This document shows positions 1 through 9,231 of a DNA stretch of 64,000 nucleotides, one piece after another. The stretch comes from Bacteroidota bacterium (GTDB lineage: Bacteria > Bacteroidota > Bacteroidia > Flavobacteriales > Flavobacteriaceae): the NCBI GenBank assembly GCA_022562895.1, contig JADFOK010000006.1, positions 1-64,000 of the forward strand, given 5' to 3'. The notes beneath the pieces were generated by a model. It ran no database searches. It was given only the letters and a program-made list of their open reading frames with translations, and had not been told where the DNA came from. The position numbers and the translations under genes were made by a program. Position 1 is the first letter of the stretch; every line of letters begins with the position of its first letter.

Positions 1-2163
1 CCAGAGGATATCATGAAACAATTTACAAGTAGGGATAATTTCGGACAATCTGATTTTTTTGGTTTGATTTTAAATCCAAATAATGATGCACAAAATGATA
101 TAGAATTTTTTGTATTTAGTTCGGGTACTCAGGCAGATGCGGTTTCTTCACCGAGTAATGGTAAAGATTTTGGTTGGAATGCTGTTTGGGATAGCGCTGT
201 TAAAATTGTTGATGATGGTTGGATTGTTGAAATGAAAATCCCATATTCTGCCCTGCGATTTTCCAATCAGGAAGTACAAACCTGGGGTTTACAATTTCAT
301 AGAAGATTTAGAGTCAGTAATTCTCAATATTCCTGGAACCCGATAGATCGAACAAAAGGGAACATTGGCTTATACCATGGTGAATTAAAAGGAATTAATA
401 ACATTAAACCCCCTATTCGTTTAAGCTTTTATCCATTTGCTTCAACATTGATTGAATCAATTGATGGGGAGACCAACTATGAATATAGTATTGGTTTGGA
501 TATTAAGTATGGATTAACCGAAAATTTTACTTTAGATGCTACCTTGATTCCCGATTTCAATCAAGTTGGTTTCGATAACGTAATACTTAATTTGGGCCCT
601 TTTGAGCAACAATTTTCTGAACAACGGCAATTTTTTAAAGAGGGTGTAGATCTTTTCAATAAGGGAAATCTTTTTTATTCCAGAAGAATTGGTGGCCCTC
701 CTTCTACTTTTCCAGATATTAACGACGATGAAGAGGTCTTAGATTATCCAACTAAGATTAAGATGCTTAATGCGGTTAAAGTTTCGGGGAGGACAAAAAA
801 TGGATTGGGGATTGGCTTTTTTAATGCCATCACCGAAAAAACGGAAGTTACAATAAGGAATAATGTTACTCAGGAAACACGCAATGAGGTAGTAGAGCCA
901 TTTGCAAACTACAACATTGTCGTTCTCGATCAACAGTTCAGAAGTAATTCCTCTGTTACTTTTATAAATACCAATGTTACCAGAAATGGTCATTTTAGAG
1001 ATGCAAATGTTATGGGAGCGGGGTTCGATATAACGAATAAAGCGAATAAGTATAATTTTAGAGGGGCGGCAAAATTAAGCAGTATTAATGAAATTGATGT
1101 GGAGGGTATTGAAAATGGATTTAGTTCAAGTGCATCGTTTGGAAAAGTAAGTGGAAACTACCGCTATAGAGTAGGACATAGTTTAGCAGATGATAAATAT
1201 GATATAAATGATCTGGGAATTCAATTTAGAAATAATTTCAATAATTTTTGGGCTAATGGTTCATACAGAATATTCGAACCTACTGAAAAATTAAATGATT
1301 TCAACATTTTTGCTTGGGCTAATTATAATAGATTATTCAAACCAAGTACCTATACAGGCAATAATTTGGGTGTTAGTGTTTATGCTCAAAATAAAAAGTT
1401 AACAGCTTTTGGAGGAAATCTGAATACTGAAATTGGTAAGCAATACGATTATTTTGAACCAAGAACGGAGGGTCGATATTTTATATATAAAAACATTTTA
1501 AATGCAAACACCTGGTTTTCTACAGACTATGCAAAAACATTTGCTCTTGACAGCAATGTTGGTTTTGTAACTATGTTTGATAGTGAAAGGGATCTATTTG
1601 TCTATTGGTTCGGACTAAGCCCAAGAGTTCGTTTTAATGAAAAATTTATAATTAGCTATTCTTTTAATTACCAAGATGGCGATGGCAGCAGAGGTTATGT
1701 TGCAGATATTGAAAATGATATTATTTTTGGTGAGCGAGAACAGAAAACGATAGAAAACAGTATCTCGGGAAATTATAATTTTAATTCTTTTCATGCCCTG
1801 ACCTTAACATTTAGAAATTATTGGTCCACCGTTACCTATGATGAAAACCTATTTACATTATTGGAAGATGGAAGTCTAACAACTGTTGATAATTATACCA
1901 CTGCAGATGTTGACGATCCTAACGTGAATTTTAATACCTGGAACTTAGATTTTAGATATTTATGGCAATTTGCCCCAGGAAGTCAATTAATTTTTCTTTA
2001 CAGAAACGAATTATTCAGTTCTAATACTGCCTCAAAAGATACCTTTTTTGACAGCTTAAAAACCTTGTTTGACCAACCTGGTAAAAATAGTATTTCTTTA
2101 AAATTAATTTATTATTTAGATTATAATAACATTAAGACCATTTTTAATAAGAAAAACAGCTAA
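1..2163 (+). CDS. DUF5916 family outer-membrane barrel protein, 5' partial
   Basis: This is the C-terminal 720 residues of a large envelope protein. The frame is open from base 1, four codons before the first ATG at 13, so the true start and any signal peptide lie outside the window. The first ~100 residues look like the end of a carbohydrate-binding family 9-like beta-sandwich (GWIVEMKIPYSALRF). The rest is the DUF5916 region: many short amphipathic, aromatic-rich strands, as expected for an outer-membrane beta barrel, with the family-typical segment FSEQRQFFKEGVDLF at about residues 202-216. Bacteroidota genomes usually hold several paralogues of about 750-850 residues; substrate and role are unknown. 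The next gene starts 53 bp downstream. Confidence 0.82.
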   Translation, partial: PEDIMKQFTSRDNFGQSDFFGLILNPNNDAQNDIEFFVFSSGTQADAVSSPSNGKDFGWNAVWDSAVKIVDDGWIVEMKIPYSALRFSNQEVQTWGLQFHRRFRVSNSQYSWNPIDRTKGNIGLYHGELKGINNIKPPIRLSFYPFASTLIESIDGETNYEYSIGLDIKYGLTENFTLDATLIPDFNQVGFDNVILNLGPFEQQFSEQRQFFKEGVDLFNKGNLFYSRRIGGPPSTFPDINDDEEVLDYPTKIKMLNAVKVSGRTKNGLGIGFFNAITEKTEVTIRNNVTQETRNEVVEPFANYNIVVLDQQFRSNSSVTFINTNVTRNGHFRDANVMGAGFDITNKANKYNFRGAAKLSSINEIDVEGIENGFSSSASFGKVSGNYRYRVGHSLADDKYDINDLGIQFRNNFNNFWANGSYRIFEPTEKLNDFNIFAWANYNRLFKPSTYTGNNLGVSVYAQNKKLTAFGGNLNTEIGKQYDYFEPRTEGRYFIYKNILNANTWFSTDYAKTFALDSNVGFVTMFDSERDLFVYWFGLSPRVRFNEKFIISYSFNYQDGDGSRGYVADIENDIIFGEREQKTIENSISGNYNFNSFHALTLTFRNYWSTVTYDENLFTLLEDGSLTTVDNYTTADVDDPNVNFNTWNLDFRYLWQFAPGSQLIFLYRNELFSSNTASKDTFFDSLKTLFDQPGKNSISLKLIYYLDYNNIKTIFNKKNS

Positions 2164-2216
2164 CTATTGTGTAAGACTTTGCAAAGTAGTATTTTTCACT
2201 TCGTTAGTGATACACA

Positions 2217-2876
2217 ATGATTGAAGCGAAAAATATTCACAAATATTTTGATACACTTCACGTATTAAAAGGAGTTGATTTACAAATTACCAAGGGTGAA
2301 ATTGTCTCTATTGTAGGAGCTTCAGGTGCCGGCAAAACAACCTTACTTCAAATTATAGGTACACTGGACTCTTTTTCTGATAAAAGTGGGTCCCTATACC
2401 TAAATGGCATAAATATCACAACTTTGAATCGTAGGCAATTAGCGAAATTCAGAAATGAAAATCTAGGCTTTATTTTTCAGTTTCATCAATTATTACCCGA
2501 GTTCAACGCCTTAGAAAATGTCTGTATTCCTTCTTTCATTAAAAACATTCCTAAAGCCAAAGCGATTAAAAAAGCAAGGGAATTATTATTATTTTTAGGT
2601 TTATCGAATAGAGAAACCCATAAACCCAATGAACTTTCCGGTGGTGAACTACAACGAGTAGCTGTAGCAAGAGCACTGATTAATAATCCATACATAATTT
2701 TAGCAGATGAGCCCAGTGGTAACCTGGATACCGAAAGTGCAGAAAATCTTCATAATCTCTTTTTTAAATTAAGGGATGAGTTTGGACAAACGTTTGTAAT
2801 CGTAACCCATAACCATGAACTGGCAAATATGGCAGACAGAAAACTTATCATGCAGGATGGTATAATTGTATCCTAG
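2217..2876 (+). CDS. lolD: LolD-like ABC transporter ATP-binding protein
   Basis: Cytoplasmic ATPase of the MacB/LolD/FtsE class, 219 residues, a complete single nucleotide-binding domain. Walker A GASGAGKT lies at 34-41, the ABC signature LSGGELQR at 140-147, Walker B IILADEP at 160-166 with catalytic Glu, and the H-loop VTHN near 197. In this class the ATPase powers release of lipoproteins from the inner membrane (LolCDE) or an efflux/peptide MacB-type pump. The permease genes are not adjacent, so the LolD assignment rests on sequence class alone. It ends 2 bp before the TIGR02757 gene, so the two are probably co-transcribed. No clear promoter was seen in the 53-bp gap upstream. Confidence 0.85.
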   Translation: MIEAKNIHKYFDTLHVLKGVDLQITKGEIVSIVGASGAGKTTLLQIIGTLDSFSDKSGSLYLNGINITTLNRRQLAKFRNENLGFIFQFHQLLPEFNALENVCIPSFIKNIPKAKAIKKARELLLFLGLSNRETHKPNELSGGELQRVAVARALINNPYIILADEPSGNLDTESAENLHNLFFKLRDEFGQTFVIVTHNHELANMADRKLIMQDGIIVS

Positions 2877-2878
2877 TC

Positions 2879-3643
2879 ATGAAACGAGAAGAACTTAAGG
2901 AATTTCTCGATGCTAAGGTTTTACAATACAATACTATTAATTTTTTAGAAAGTGATCCCATTCAAATCCCACATAAATTTTCTAAAAAAGAAGATATCGA
3001 AATTTCTGCTTTTTTGGTGGCTACCATCGCTTGGGGAAATAGAAAAAGTATTATAAATAACGGGAAAAAACTTATGCAGATGATGGGAGACTCTCCCTAT
3101 GACTATGTTGTAAATTTTTCAGAAAAGGACGCAAATAGTCTTTCTGGGTTTGTTCACAGGACCTTTAACGATAAAGATCTTGTTTATTTCATTAAAGCTT
3201 TACAGAATATTTATAATAAACACAAGGGTCTAGAAGATATATTCTTTATAAATTCAGTAAAATATTCACTTCAACCCGCAATTCACGCTTTTAAAAAAGT
3301 TTTTTTTAGTCTACCTCATCTACAAAGAACCGAGAAACATATAAGCGACCCCTTTAAAAATTCGGCAGCAAAACGCATCAATATGTTCCTTAGATGGATG
3401 GTGAGGAAGGATAATGCTGGAGTCGACTTTGGGTTATGGACTTCTATATCTCCTTCGTACCTCTCCTGCCCTCTTGATGTCCATACCGGAAATGTAGCTC
3501 GTTCATTAGGGATTCTTAAGAGAAAACAAAACGATGGAAAAGCCTTGGTAGAATTAGATACTTCATTGCGTAGGCTTGATCCCTGTGACCCCGTAAAATA
3601 TGATTTTGCACTATTTGGTTTGGGGATTTTTGAGGGGTTTTAA
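2879..3643 (+). CDS. TIGR02757 (DUF2400) family protein
   Basis: Conserved 254-residue protein of unknown function, recognised by the C-terminal block with RINMFLRWMVRKD, then GLWTSISPSYLSCPLDVHTG and the LRRLDPCDPVKYDFALFGLG end that typifies TIGR02757. It has no signal peptide or membrane segment, so it is probably cytoplasmic. The family is common in Bacteroidota and some Proteobacteria; helix-rich sequence and DNA-glycosylase-like features have been suggested for it, but I see no motif that fixes a reaction. It starts 2 bp after the LolD stop, an arrangement consistent with one operon. Confidence 0.8.
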   Translation: MKREELKEFLDAKVLQYNTINFLESDPIQIPHKFSKKEDIEISAFLVATIAWGNRKSIINNGKKLMQMMGDSPYDYVVNFSEKDANSLSGFVHRTFNDKDLVYFIKALQNIYNKHKGLEDIFFINSVKYSLQPAIHAFKKVFFSLPHLQRTEKHISDPFKNSAAKRINMFLRWMVRKDNAGVDFGLWTSISPSYLSCPLDVHTGNVARSLGILKRKQNDGKALVELDTSLRRLDPCDPVKYDFALFGLGIFEGF

Positions 3644-3752
3644 TAGCAATACAGCGAATATTTTTTTAACATATTAGAACTGTTTTTTAATTAAAATATC
3701 GATTAAATGCAAATTATTATCGATAAAACGTTATTATATGTAATATTATTCC

Positions 3753-3760
3753 TACATTTG
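3753..3760 (+). promoter_or_regulatory. Bacteroidota -7 box (TACATTTG) for the 3790 lipoprotein
   Basis: TACATTTG matches the TAnnTTTG -7 element 30 bp before the ATG. I do not see a TTG -33 element at the normal distance. Confidence 0.5.
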
Positions 3761-3789
3761 ATATAATCTAATTCTTAAACTTATGTATT

Positions 3790-4380
3790 ATGAAGAACAA
3801 AACTACTTTATTAATGATACTTTGTGTAGCTTTTTATAGTTGTACTATAGAGGATACAAATACCGATTTAACAGACAATCTTGTTGTTACCAATGAGGAT
3901 AATTCCAGAAGAATACTAGTTACTGATTGTGTAATAAATGAGATAGAATTAATTGCCGCTCAGAATTTCACTGCAGGAATTGTTAGTTATGAAATTAATG
4001 CAGAGGGTGTTCTTGTAGTTACATACGATACTGGAGTCACAGGGTGGGTAATTGATGCAACACACTTGTATGTTGGACCTTGTGAGGATTTGCCTACAAA
4101 TAATCCCGGGAATCCAAGAATAGGCCAATTCCCATACAAATCAACCCATTCACCGAGTGTTACGTGGGTAGAATGGCGTATACCTGCTGGTGATTTTCCT
4201 TTATGTGGAATAATAGCTGCACATGCCGAAGTTAGTCTTCTTGATATAATAAATGGTAATGTTATACAAGAAGAAACTGCCTGGGCATTAGGAGAAGCTT
4301 ATGGTGGAGCTAACTGGGCAATGTACTTTTGTTATTGTGATACTGATTGTATTGTTGGTTCAATCTGTCCTACTAATTAG
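3790..4380 (+). CDS. Putative lipoprotein, unknown function
   Basis: A 196-residue exported protein that I do not recognise. Residues 1-18 form a signal peptide (MKNKTTLLMILCVAFYSC) with Cys18 as the likely lipidated residue. The mature part has no repeats or membrane segments; its C-terminal third is rich in Cys (CYCDTDCIVGSIC), suggesting disulfides or metal binding in the periplasm or on the surface. It stands alone between its own promoter (3753) and a strong terminator (4414), so it is probably a monocistronic unit. The gene stands on complete signal peptide, promoter and terminator rather than on homology. Confidence 0.7.
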   Translation: MKNKTTLLMILCVAFYSCTIEDTNTDLTDNLVVTNEDNSRRILVTDCVINEIELIAAQNFTAGIVSYEINAEGVLVVTYDTGVTGWVIDATHLYVGPCEDLPTNNPGNPRIGQFPYKSTHSPSVTWVEWRIPAGDFPLCGIIAAHAEVSLLDIINGNVIQEETAWALGEAYGGANWAMYFCYCDTDCIVGSICPTN

Positions 4381-4413
4381 AATTAAAATATTTTTTTAGA
4401 ATAATTCGGTTTT

Positions 4414-4461
4414 AAAACTGCCTGGAAAAGTGACTTTTGTTCCTGTTCCAGGCAGTTTTTT
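4414..4461 (+). terminator. Rho-independent terminator
   Basis: A 14-bp stem, AAAACTGCCTGGAA with TTCCAGGCAGTTTT, with an 18-nt loop and a T tract, 34 bp after the lipoprotein stop. Confidence 0.85.
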
Positions 4462-4585
4462 AAGTTTTTGGAATATATTTATTTAACCCGGTATTTTGCA
4501 ATTAAATATGAATACTAGTCGTATTTGTTTTTGAAGATAACAATACAAATAGTTAAGATATAGTACTGAATCTTGTTTCTTATAG

Positions 4586-4593
4586 TATCTTTG
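4586..4593 (+). promoter_or_regulatory. -7 box (TATCTTTG) for the BatA-like operon
   Basis: TATCTTTG matches TAnnTTTG 16 bp before the ATG at 4610, so the leader would be very short. No TTG at 17-20 bp upstream. Confidence 0.5.
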
Positions 4594-4609
4594 AAAAATA
4601 TTTATTGGA

Positions 4610-6532
4610 ATGCAGTTTAAACACCCCGAACTTCTTTATGCTCTTTTTTTACTGCTAATTCCTGTTTTTATTCATCTTTTCCAACTTAGACGATTTCAGA
4701 AAATAAAATTTACCAATGTAGCTTTCTTAAAAAAGGTTGCCATTCAGACCCGTAAAAGCTCCCAACTCAAAAAATGGCTTACACTATTCATGCGATTATT
4801 GGCACTGGCATGTATCATTATAGCCTTTACACAGCCTTATACGGCTTCTAAATCGGCCCTGAACACAGAAAAAGAAACCGTATTGTATATAGATAATTCC
4901 TTTAGTATGCAAATAAAAGGAAATGAAGGCCCATTATTACAACGTGCCTTGCAACAACTCTACTCCCTGCCCGACAATACAGATAAAATTAGCTGGTTTA
5001 CCAACGATTATTCAAAGATAAATGTTTCTTCCCAAGATTTTAAAAACGAAGTCCTCTCTGTTGGCTATACTCAAAAACAGTTAAAGCTAAGTAATGTAAT
5101 GCTAAAAGCCAATCAAATGTTTTCAAAAAATGAAAATGTAGAAAAACGCTTCATAATAGTCTCTGATTTTCAGTTAAAAGATGCTTTCCCTGAATTTCAG
5201 AAGGATATAAAAGTTGATGCTGTACTACTTAAAGCTCTAGCTGAAAATAATATTAGTATAGATACGGTTTACATTTCTAAAAAGAAATCAGCGACAACTC
5301 AGTTGAAAGTTGTTGTATCATCCCAAGGTAATTCCCCCGAAACAGTCCCTGTATCGCTTTATAACAATAAAACTCTAATTGCTAAAACTTCGGTTGATTT
5401 TTCGGAAAATTTGATCAACACAATTACTTTCGATATAGAAAATACCAGAAGCTATAGAGGAAAGTTAGAGCTTAATGAACCCAATCTTCCATTTGACAAC
5501 AGCTTGTATTTTAGCATCAATACACCCAAAAAAATAAAGGTACTATCGATCAATGAAGCTAATTCAAATTTTCTACAACGAATTTTTAATCAACAGGAAT
5601 TTGAATATACACAACAATCTTTCAGAAATCTAAATTATAGTGAGATCCCCAGCCAAAATTTAATTGTGATTAATGAGCTTACAAACATTCCGGAATCGTT
5701 AAGTTCAGCATTAAAATCTTTTTCAGAAAATGGGGGAAGTCTCTTTATAATACCTTCAGAAGAAGGAAACATAAATAGCTATAACACTTTATTAACCAAA
5801 TTACAGATAGGGGGTTTTTCAGAAAAAAGAGTACAAGAAAAGAAAATCACCCAAATAGTTTTTGACCATCCCTTGTATCAAGATGTATTTGAAAAAAAAG
5901 TAGTTAATTTTCAGTATCCCAAAGTAAATTCATTTTATATTAGTAATTCTCAAGCTACATCGGTTTTAAAATTTGAAGATGAGAAGCCTTTTATCCTTCA
6001 GTATAAAAATACCTTTGTTTGCACTGCTCCAATAAACACTAAAAACTCAAATTTCCAAAGTTCACCATTAATAGTGCCTACGTTATATAAAATGGCACTA
6101 TTGAGCTTACCCCTTCCTAAATTATATTATACCATTGGTGTGCAAAATATTTTTGCTGTCCCGGTTAAGCTTGTACAGGACGAAATCCTTACCTTAAGAG
6201 ACAGTACGATGCGTATTATACCATTACAACAAAGTAAGGCAACTCAAGTGAATATTACTACAATCGACGAACCTTCTATTGCCGGAATCTATTCCATTGA
6301 AAAAAAGGAGCAATTTGTTGAAAATGTAAGTTTCAATTACAGTAGAGAAGAAAGCATATTACAGTATTCAAATCCAGATGATTGGGAGGGTGTAAATGTA
6401 TATGATTCAGTGTCAGCTCTTTTTGAAACTCTAATAGAAGAAAATACAATTAACAGTTTTTGGAAATGGTTTGTTATTTTTGCAATGCTGTTTCTTATTT
6501 CTGAAATGCTTATTTTAAAATTCTACAAATGA
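4610..6532 (+). CDS. BatA-domain / von Willebrand factor A membrane protein
   Basis: Inner-membrane protein of 640 residues. The N-terminus (MQFKHPELLYALFLLLIPVF) is the BatA double-transmembrane domain; a second helix lies at about 58-75. Directly after it comes a VWA-like domain with a MIDAS motif DNSFS at 95-99, preceded by the strand VLYI. A long periplasmic/cytoplasmic middle region follows, then a last helix near 617-635. Bat proteins are usually encoded with MoxR and BatB-E; here the gene instead starts an operon with a dihydroorotase-like gene whose ATG overlaps its stop (ATGA). This orphan arrangement is, to my knowledge, common in Flavobacteriaceae. Function unknown; VWA/MIDAS suggests metal-dependent protein binding. 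Confidence 0.82.
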   Translation: MQFKHPELLYALFLLLIPVFIHLFQLRRFQKIKFTNVAFLKKVAIQTRKSSQLKKWLTLFMRLLALACIIIAFTQPYTASKSALNTEKETVLYIDNSFSMQIKGNEGPLLQRALQQLYSLPDNTDKISWFTNDYSKINVSSQDFKNEVLSVGYTQKQLKLSNVMLKANQMFSKNENVEKRFIIVSDFQLKDAFPEFQKDIKVDAVLLKALAENNISIDTVYISKKKSATTQLKVVVSSQGNSPETVPVSLYNNKTLIAKTSVDFSENLINTITFDIENTRSYRGKLELNEPNLPFDNSLYFSINTPKKIKVLSINEANSNFLQRIFNQQEFEYTQQSFRNLNYSEIPSQNLIVINELTNIPESLSSALKSFSENGGSLFIIPSEEGNINSYNTLLTKLQIGGFSEKRVQEKKITQIVFDHPLYQDVFEKKVVNFQYPKVNSFYISNSQATSVLKFEDEKPFILQYKNTFVCTAPINTKNSNFQSSPLIVPTLYKMALLSLPLPKLYYTIGVQNIFAVPVKLVQDEILTLRDSTMRIIPLQQSKATQVNITTIDEPSIAGIYSIEKKEQFVENVSFNYSREESILQYSNPDDWEGVNVYDSVSALFETLIEENTINSFWKWFVIFAMLFLISEMLILKFYK

Positions 6533-7785
6533 ATATTTTATTAAAATCTGCAATAATAGTTGATGCCACGAGCAAACATCATTTAAAGAAGAGAGACATT
6601 CTAATTGAAAATGGAATACTAACAAAAATTGCTGCTTCCATATCAAACACAAAAAAAATAAAAGAATTATCTCTTCCTAAATTACATGTTTCACAGGGTT
6701 GGTTTGATAGTAGTGTGTCGTTTGGAGAACCCGGATTCGAAGAACGTGAAACTCTGGATAATGGACTTAAAACAGCTGCATACAGCGGATTCACGCATGT
6801 AGCTGTAAATGCAAATACCAATCCGGTAACCGATGGTAAATCAAATATTAAATTTTTAAAATCAAAAGCAGATGGTAATCCTGTTAACCTCTACCCTATT
6901 GGTGCTGTTACTGTAAAAAGTAAAGGTAAAAATCTTGCAGAACTTTACGATATGAATAATGAGGGTGCTGTTTCTTTTTATGATTATAAAACTTCAATAA
7001 ATAACCCTAACCTACTGAAAATTGCTTTGCTATACTCACAAACATTTGAGGGTTTAATACAATCATTTCCTTTTGAAAAGGCTATTGCAAAAAACGGATT
7101 GGTAAATGAAGAAACAAATAGCACCCGACTGGGATTAAAAGGAATCCCGGCTTTGGCCGAAGAACTTCAGATAATAAGAGATTTGTATATTTTGGAATAT
7201 ACTGGTGGCCGTTTACATATTCCTACTATTTCTACCAAGAAATCTGTTGCTCTTATAAAAGAAGCCAAAAAGAAAGGGCTACAGATAACTTGTAGTGTTG
7301 CAATCACAAACCTGTTTCTTACTGATGATGTATTGGAAACTTTTGATACTAATTTCAAGCTCTTACCTCCTCTTAGAACCAAAAAAGATACCAAAGCATT
7401 GATGCAAGGACTATTAGACGGAACTATTGATGGGGTGACCAGCGATCACAACCCAATAAACATAGAAAATAAAAAAACTGAATTTGAACACGCTTATTTT
7501 GGTAGTATTGGTTTAGAAAGCTGTTTTGGTGCAATAAATAGTTTAATGGGTACTGAAATAGCTATAGCATCACTTACAAGATTAAAAGAAACCTTCAATA
7601 TATCAAGTAATACCATTGAAGAAGGAAATCAAGCCGACCTTAGTTTATTTAACCCTGAAATTGAATGGGTCTTTACAAAAAATGATATTGTTTCAACTTC
7701 AAAAAATGCAGCACTTTTAGGGTATAACCTAAAAGGAAAAGCTTATGGAGTTTATGCAAACAAGAAAATGGTTATACCTAACTGA
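6529..7785 (+). CDS. Dihydroorotase-like amidohydrolase lacking metal ligands
   Basis: A 418-residue amidohydrolase-fold protein that aligns along its length with type I dihydroorotase (pyrimidine synthesis, ring closure of carbamoyl aspartate). However, the diagnostic D-x-H-x-H motif reads FDSSVSFGEPG at residues 59-69: both His are Ser, and the substrate Arg of LREPG is Gly. Further on, TPHHL is replaced by AITNL; only the Asp in TSDHNP is kept. I infer a catalytically dead paralogue, perhaps structural, and not the cell's PyrC. It overlaps the BatA-like gene by 4 bp and the next gene by 1 bp (TGATG), so all three are translationally coupled. Automatic annotation would call it dihydroorotase. 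Confidence 0.8.
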   Translation: MNILLKSAIIVDATSKHHLKKRDILIENGILTKIAASISNTKKIKELSLPKLHVSQGWFDSSVSFGEPGFEERETLDNGLKTAAYSGFTHVAVNANTNPVTDGKSNIKFLKSKADGNPVNLYPIGAVTVKSKGKNLAELYDMNNEGAVSFYDYKTSINNPNLLKIALLYSQTFEGLIQSFPFEKAIAKNGLVNEETNSTRLGLKGIPALAEELQIIRDLYILEYTGGRLHIPTISTKKSVALIKEAKKKGLQITCSVAITNLFLTDDVLETFDTNFKLLPPLRTKKDTKALMQGLLDGTIDGVTSDHNPINIENKKTEFEHAYFGSIGLESCFGAINSLMGTEIAIASLTRLKETFNISSNTIEEGNQADLSLFNPEIEWVFTKNDIVSTSKNAALLGYNLKGKAYGVYANKKMVIPN

Positions 7786-8108
7786 TGGAATCCTATCCTC
7801 CCCTTGGAAAGAACAAAGCGATAATAGCATATATCACCTTTGTCGGAATGCTTATAGCCTATTTTATGAACCGAGATGAAAAGCACGAGTTTGCCACCTA
7901 CCATATAAAAAATATGTTTGGCCTGGTTTTACTTTTATTTATTTCACAAGTAACACAAGCAAATATCCATTTGTTGGCCGGCGAAATATTATGGCTTTTT
8001 TCATCTATTTTTTGGTTGTACTCCTTACTTATGGCATTCGACAATAAAAAAAAAGGTATTCCCTGGTTAAGTGAAAAATTTCAAGAATGGTTTACTTTTT
8101 TAAATTAG
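7785..8108 (+). CDS. Small membrane protein, DUF4870-like, copy 1
   Basis: A 107-residue polytopic protein with three likely helices (about 14-30, 45-60, 65-82) and the ending KKKGIPWLSEKFQEWF. It is a paralogue of the next gene: both share an N-terminal helix ending in a short MNRDEK/MNNDKK turn, then FATYHIKN/FASFHIRQ, and a GI/KVP..(S)EKFQEWF-type tail. This pattern is similar to DUF4870/Tic20-like proteins. Its ATG overlaps the stop of the dihydroorotase-like gene. Role unknown. Confidence 0.7.
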   Translation: MESYPPLGKNKAIIAYITFVGMLIAYFMNRDEKHEFATYHIKNMFGLVLLLFISQVTQANIHLLAGEILWLFSSIFWLYSLLMAFDNKKKGIPWLSEKFQEWFTFLN

Positions 8109-8163
8109 ATAAGTTATATTTATAAGATAATATAATAAACATTAACCGCTAAATCAATATATT

Positions 8164-8505
8164 ATGGAAAACCAATCAGTTGAAGAGGGAAAAACTATCG
8201 CTGTTATTTCTTACCTCACGTTAATAGGTCTTATCATTGCTTTTGTGATGAATAACGATAAAAAAAATGACTTTGCAAGTTTTCATATAAGACAAAGTAT
8301 AGGAATTTTCACTTTGTTCTTTATGTCTTCTGTTTTCCTTTTTATAATTGCATTCATTGTTAACATCCCACTTCTATCTACGATAGTTAATTCACTTATC
8401 TTTGTATTATGGGTCTTAGGTTTCATTGGATCCCTTCAGGGTAAAAAGAAAAAAGTCCCTGTTGTCGGAGAACATTTTCAAGAATGGTTTAAAAACATAG
8501 GTTAG
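8164..8505 (+). CDS. Small membrane protein, DUF4870-like, copy 2
   Basis: A 113-residue membrane protein, tandem paralogue of the 107-residue protein 55 bp upstream. The shared features are a first helix (about 13-29) followed by MNNDKKNDFASFHIRQS, two more helices (about 43-62 and 68-85), and the tail KKKVPVVGEHFQEWF. The pair looks like a local duplication with clear divergence. A hairpin at 8533 probably ends this operon. Function unknown; by analogy with related families it may be an accessory membrane protein. Confidence 0.7.
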   Translation: MENQSVEEGKTIAVISYLTLIGLIIAFVMNNDKKNDFASFHIRQSIGIFTLFFMSSVFLFIIAFIVNIPLLSTIVNSLIFVLWVLGFIGSLQGKKKKVPVVGEHFQEWFKNIG

Positions 8506-8521
8506 GGAACTAAATAAAAAT

Positions 8522-8529
8522 TACTTTTG
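8522..8529 (+). promoter_or_regulatory. Possible -7 box (TACTTTTG) for the esterase
   Basis: TACTTTTG fits TAnnTTTG, but the hairpin at 8533-8558 lies just downstream, so transcription from here would carry that hairpin at its 5' end. Confidence 0.35.
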
Positions 8530-8532
8530 CAG

Positions 8533-8558
8533 GTGCCGCTTTTTATTCTAAGCGGCAT
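8533..8558 (+). terminator. Hairpin after the DUF4870-like pair
   Basis: GTGCCGCTT pairs with AAGCGGCAT (9 bp with a G-T end pair, 8-nt loop), followed by CTTTATATTTT. It is most simply a terminator 27 bp after the stop at 8505; it could also be a leader hairpin of the esterase gene. Confidence 0.65.
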
Positions 8559-8571
8559 CTTTATATTTTAT

Positions 8572-9231
8572 ATGGAAAAACAAACACTATCATTAGAACA
8601 TAATTATAAAGCTCCCTCAAATTCAACAGATAAATCTCCCGTAATTATAATGCTCCACGGCTACGGTAGTGATGAAAATGATTTATTTTCATTTGCAGGC
8701 GAGTTGCCAGACAACTACGCTATTATTTCTCTAAAAGCACCCATGACACTTCAACCTTATGGAAATGCTTGGTATACCATTTATTTCGACAGTTCAAATG
8801 GAAAGTTTGGTGATAATGATGAAGCGATTGTTTCCCGTGACTTAATTTTAAAATGTATCGATGAAATAATTGAGAAATATAATATTGATGAAAGAAACAT
8901 CACTTTGTTAGGTTTTAGTCAAGGAACTATTTTAGGTTTTTCGGTAGCCCTTAGCTATCCTGAAAAGATTAAAAATGTAATTGGTCTGAGTGGATATATC
9001 AATGAAGATATTTTAATTAAAGGATATCTTGAAAACGATTTTAGCAAGTTGAATGTATACACATCTCATGGTAGTACAGACCAGGTTATTCCTGTAGAAT
9101 GGGGAAGAAAAACTAAACCGTTTTTAAAAAAATTAAATATAAATTGTTCGTATTCTGAATTCCCAGTTGGCCATGGTGTAGCACCAGAAAACTTTTACGA
9201 ATTTAAAGAATGGTTATTGCAACACTCCTAA
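8572..9231 (+). CDS. Alpha/beta hydrolase, phospholipase/carboxylesterase family
   Basis: Cytosolic serine esterase of about 219 residues, the usual length for this family (EstB/YpfH-like). Motifs: the HGYGSDENDLF oxyanion loop near residue 27, the nucleophile elbow GFSQGT (Ser), the Asp in HGSTDQVIP, and the His in PVGHGV. The substrate is likely a small acyl ester or lysophospholipid. I use the ATG at 8572 and not an upstream in-frame TTG at 8527, because the extra 15 residues would be encoded by the hairpin and by the possible -7 box. It converges with the next gene and overlaps its end by 3 bp. Confidence 0.85.
   Translation: MEKQTLSLEHNYKAPSNSTDKSPVIIMLHGYGSDENDLFSFAGELPDNYAIISLKAPMTLQPYGNAWYTIYFDSSNGKFGDNDEAIVSRDLILKCIDEIIEKYNIDERNITLLGFSQGTILGFSVALSYPEKIKNVIGLSGYINEDILIKGYLENDFSKLNVYTSHGSTDQVIPVEWGRKTKPFLKKLNINCSYSEFPVGHGVAPENFYEFKEWLLQHS

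Noticed and set aside
6529..7785. Functional pyrC
   Set aside because: Metal-binding histidines and the substrate Arg are replaced, so catalytic dihydroorotase is unlikely.
8527..8571. TTG at 8527 as esterase start
   Set aside because: The extra residues would be encoded by a possible -7 box and by the hairpin; the family N-terminus begins at the ATG at 8572.
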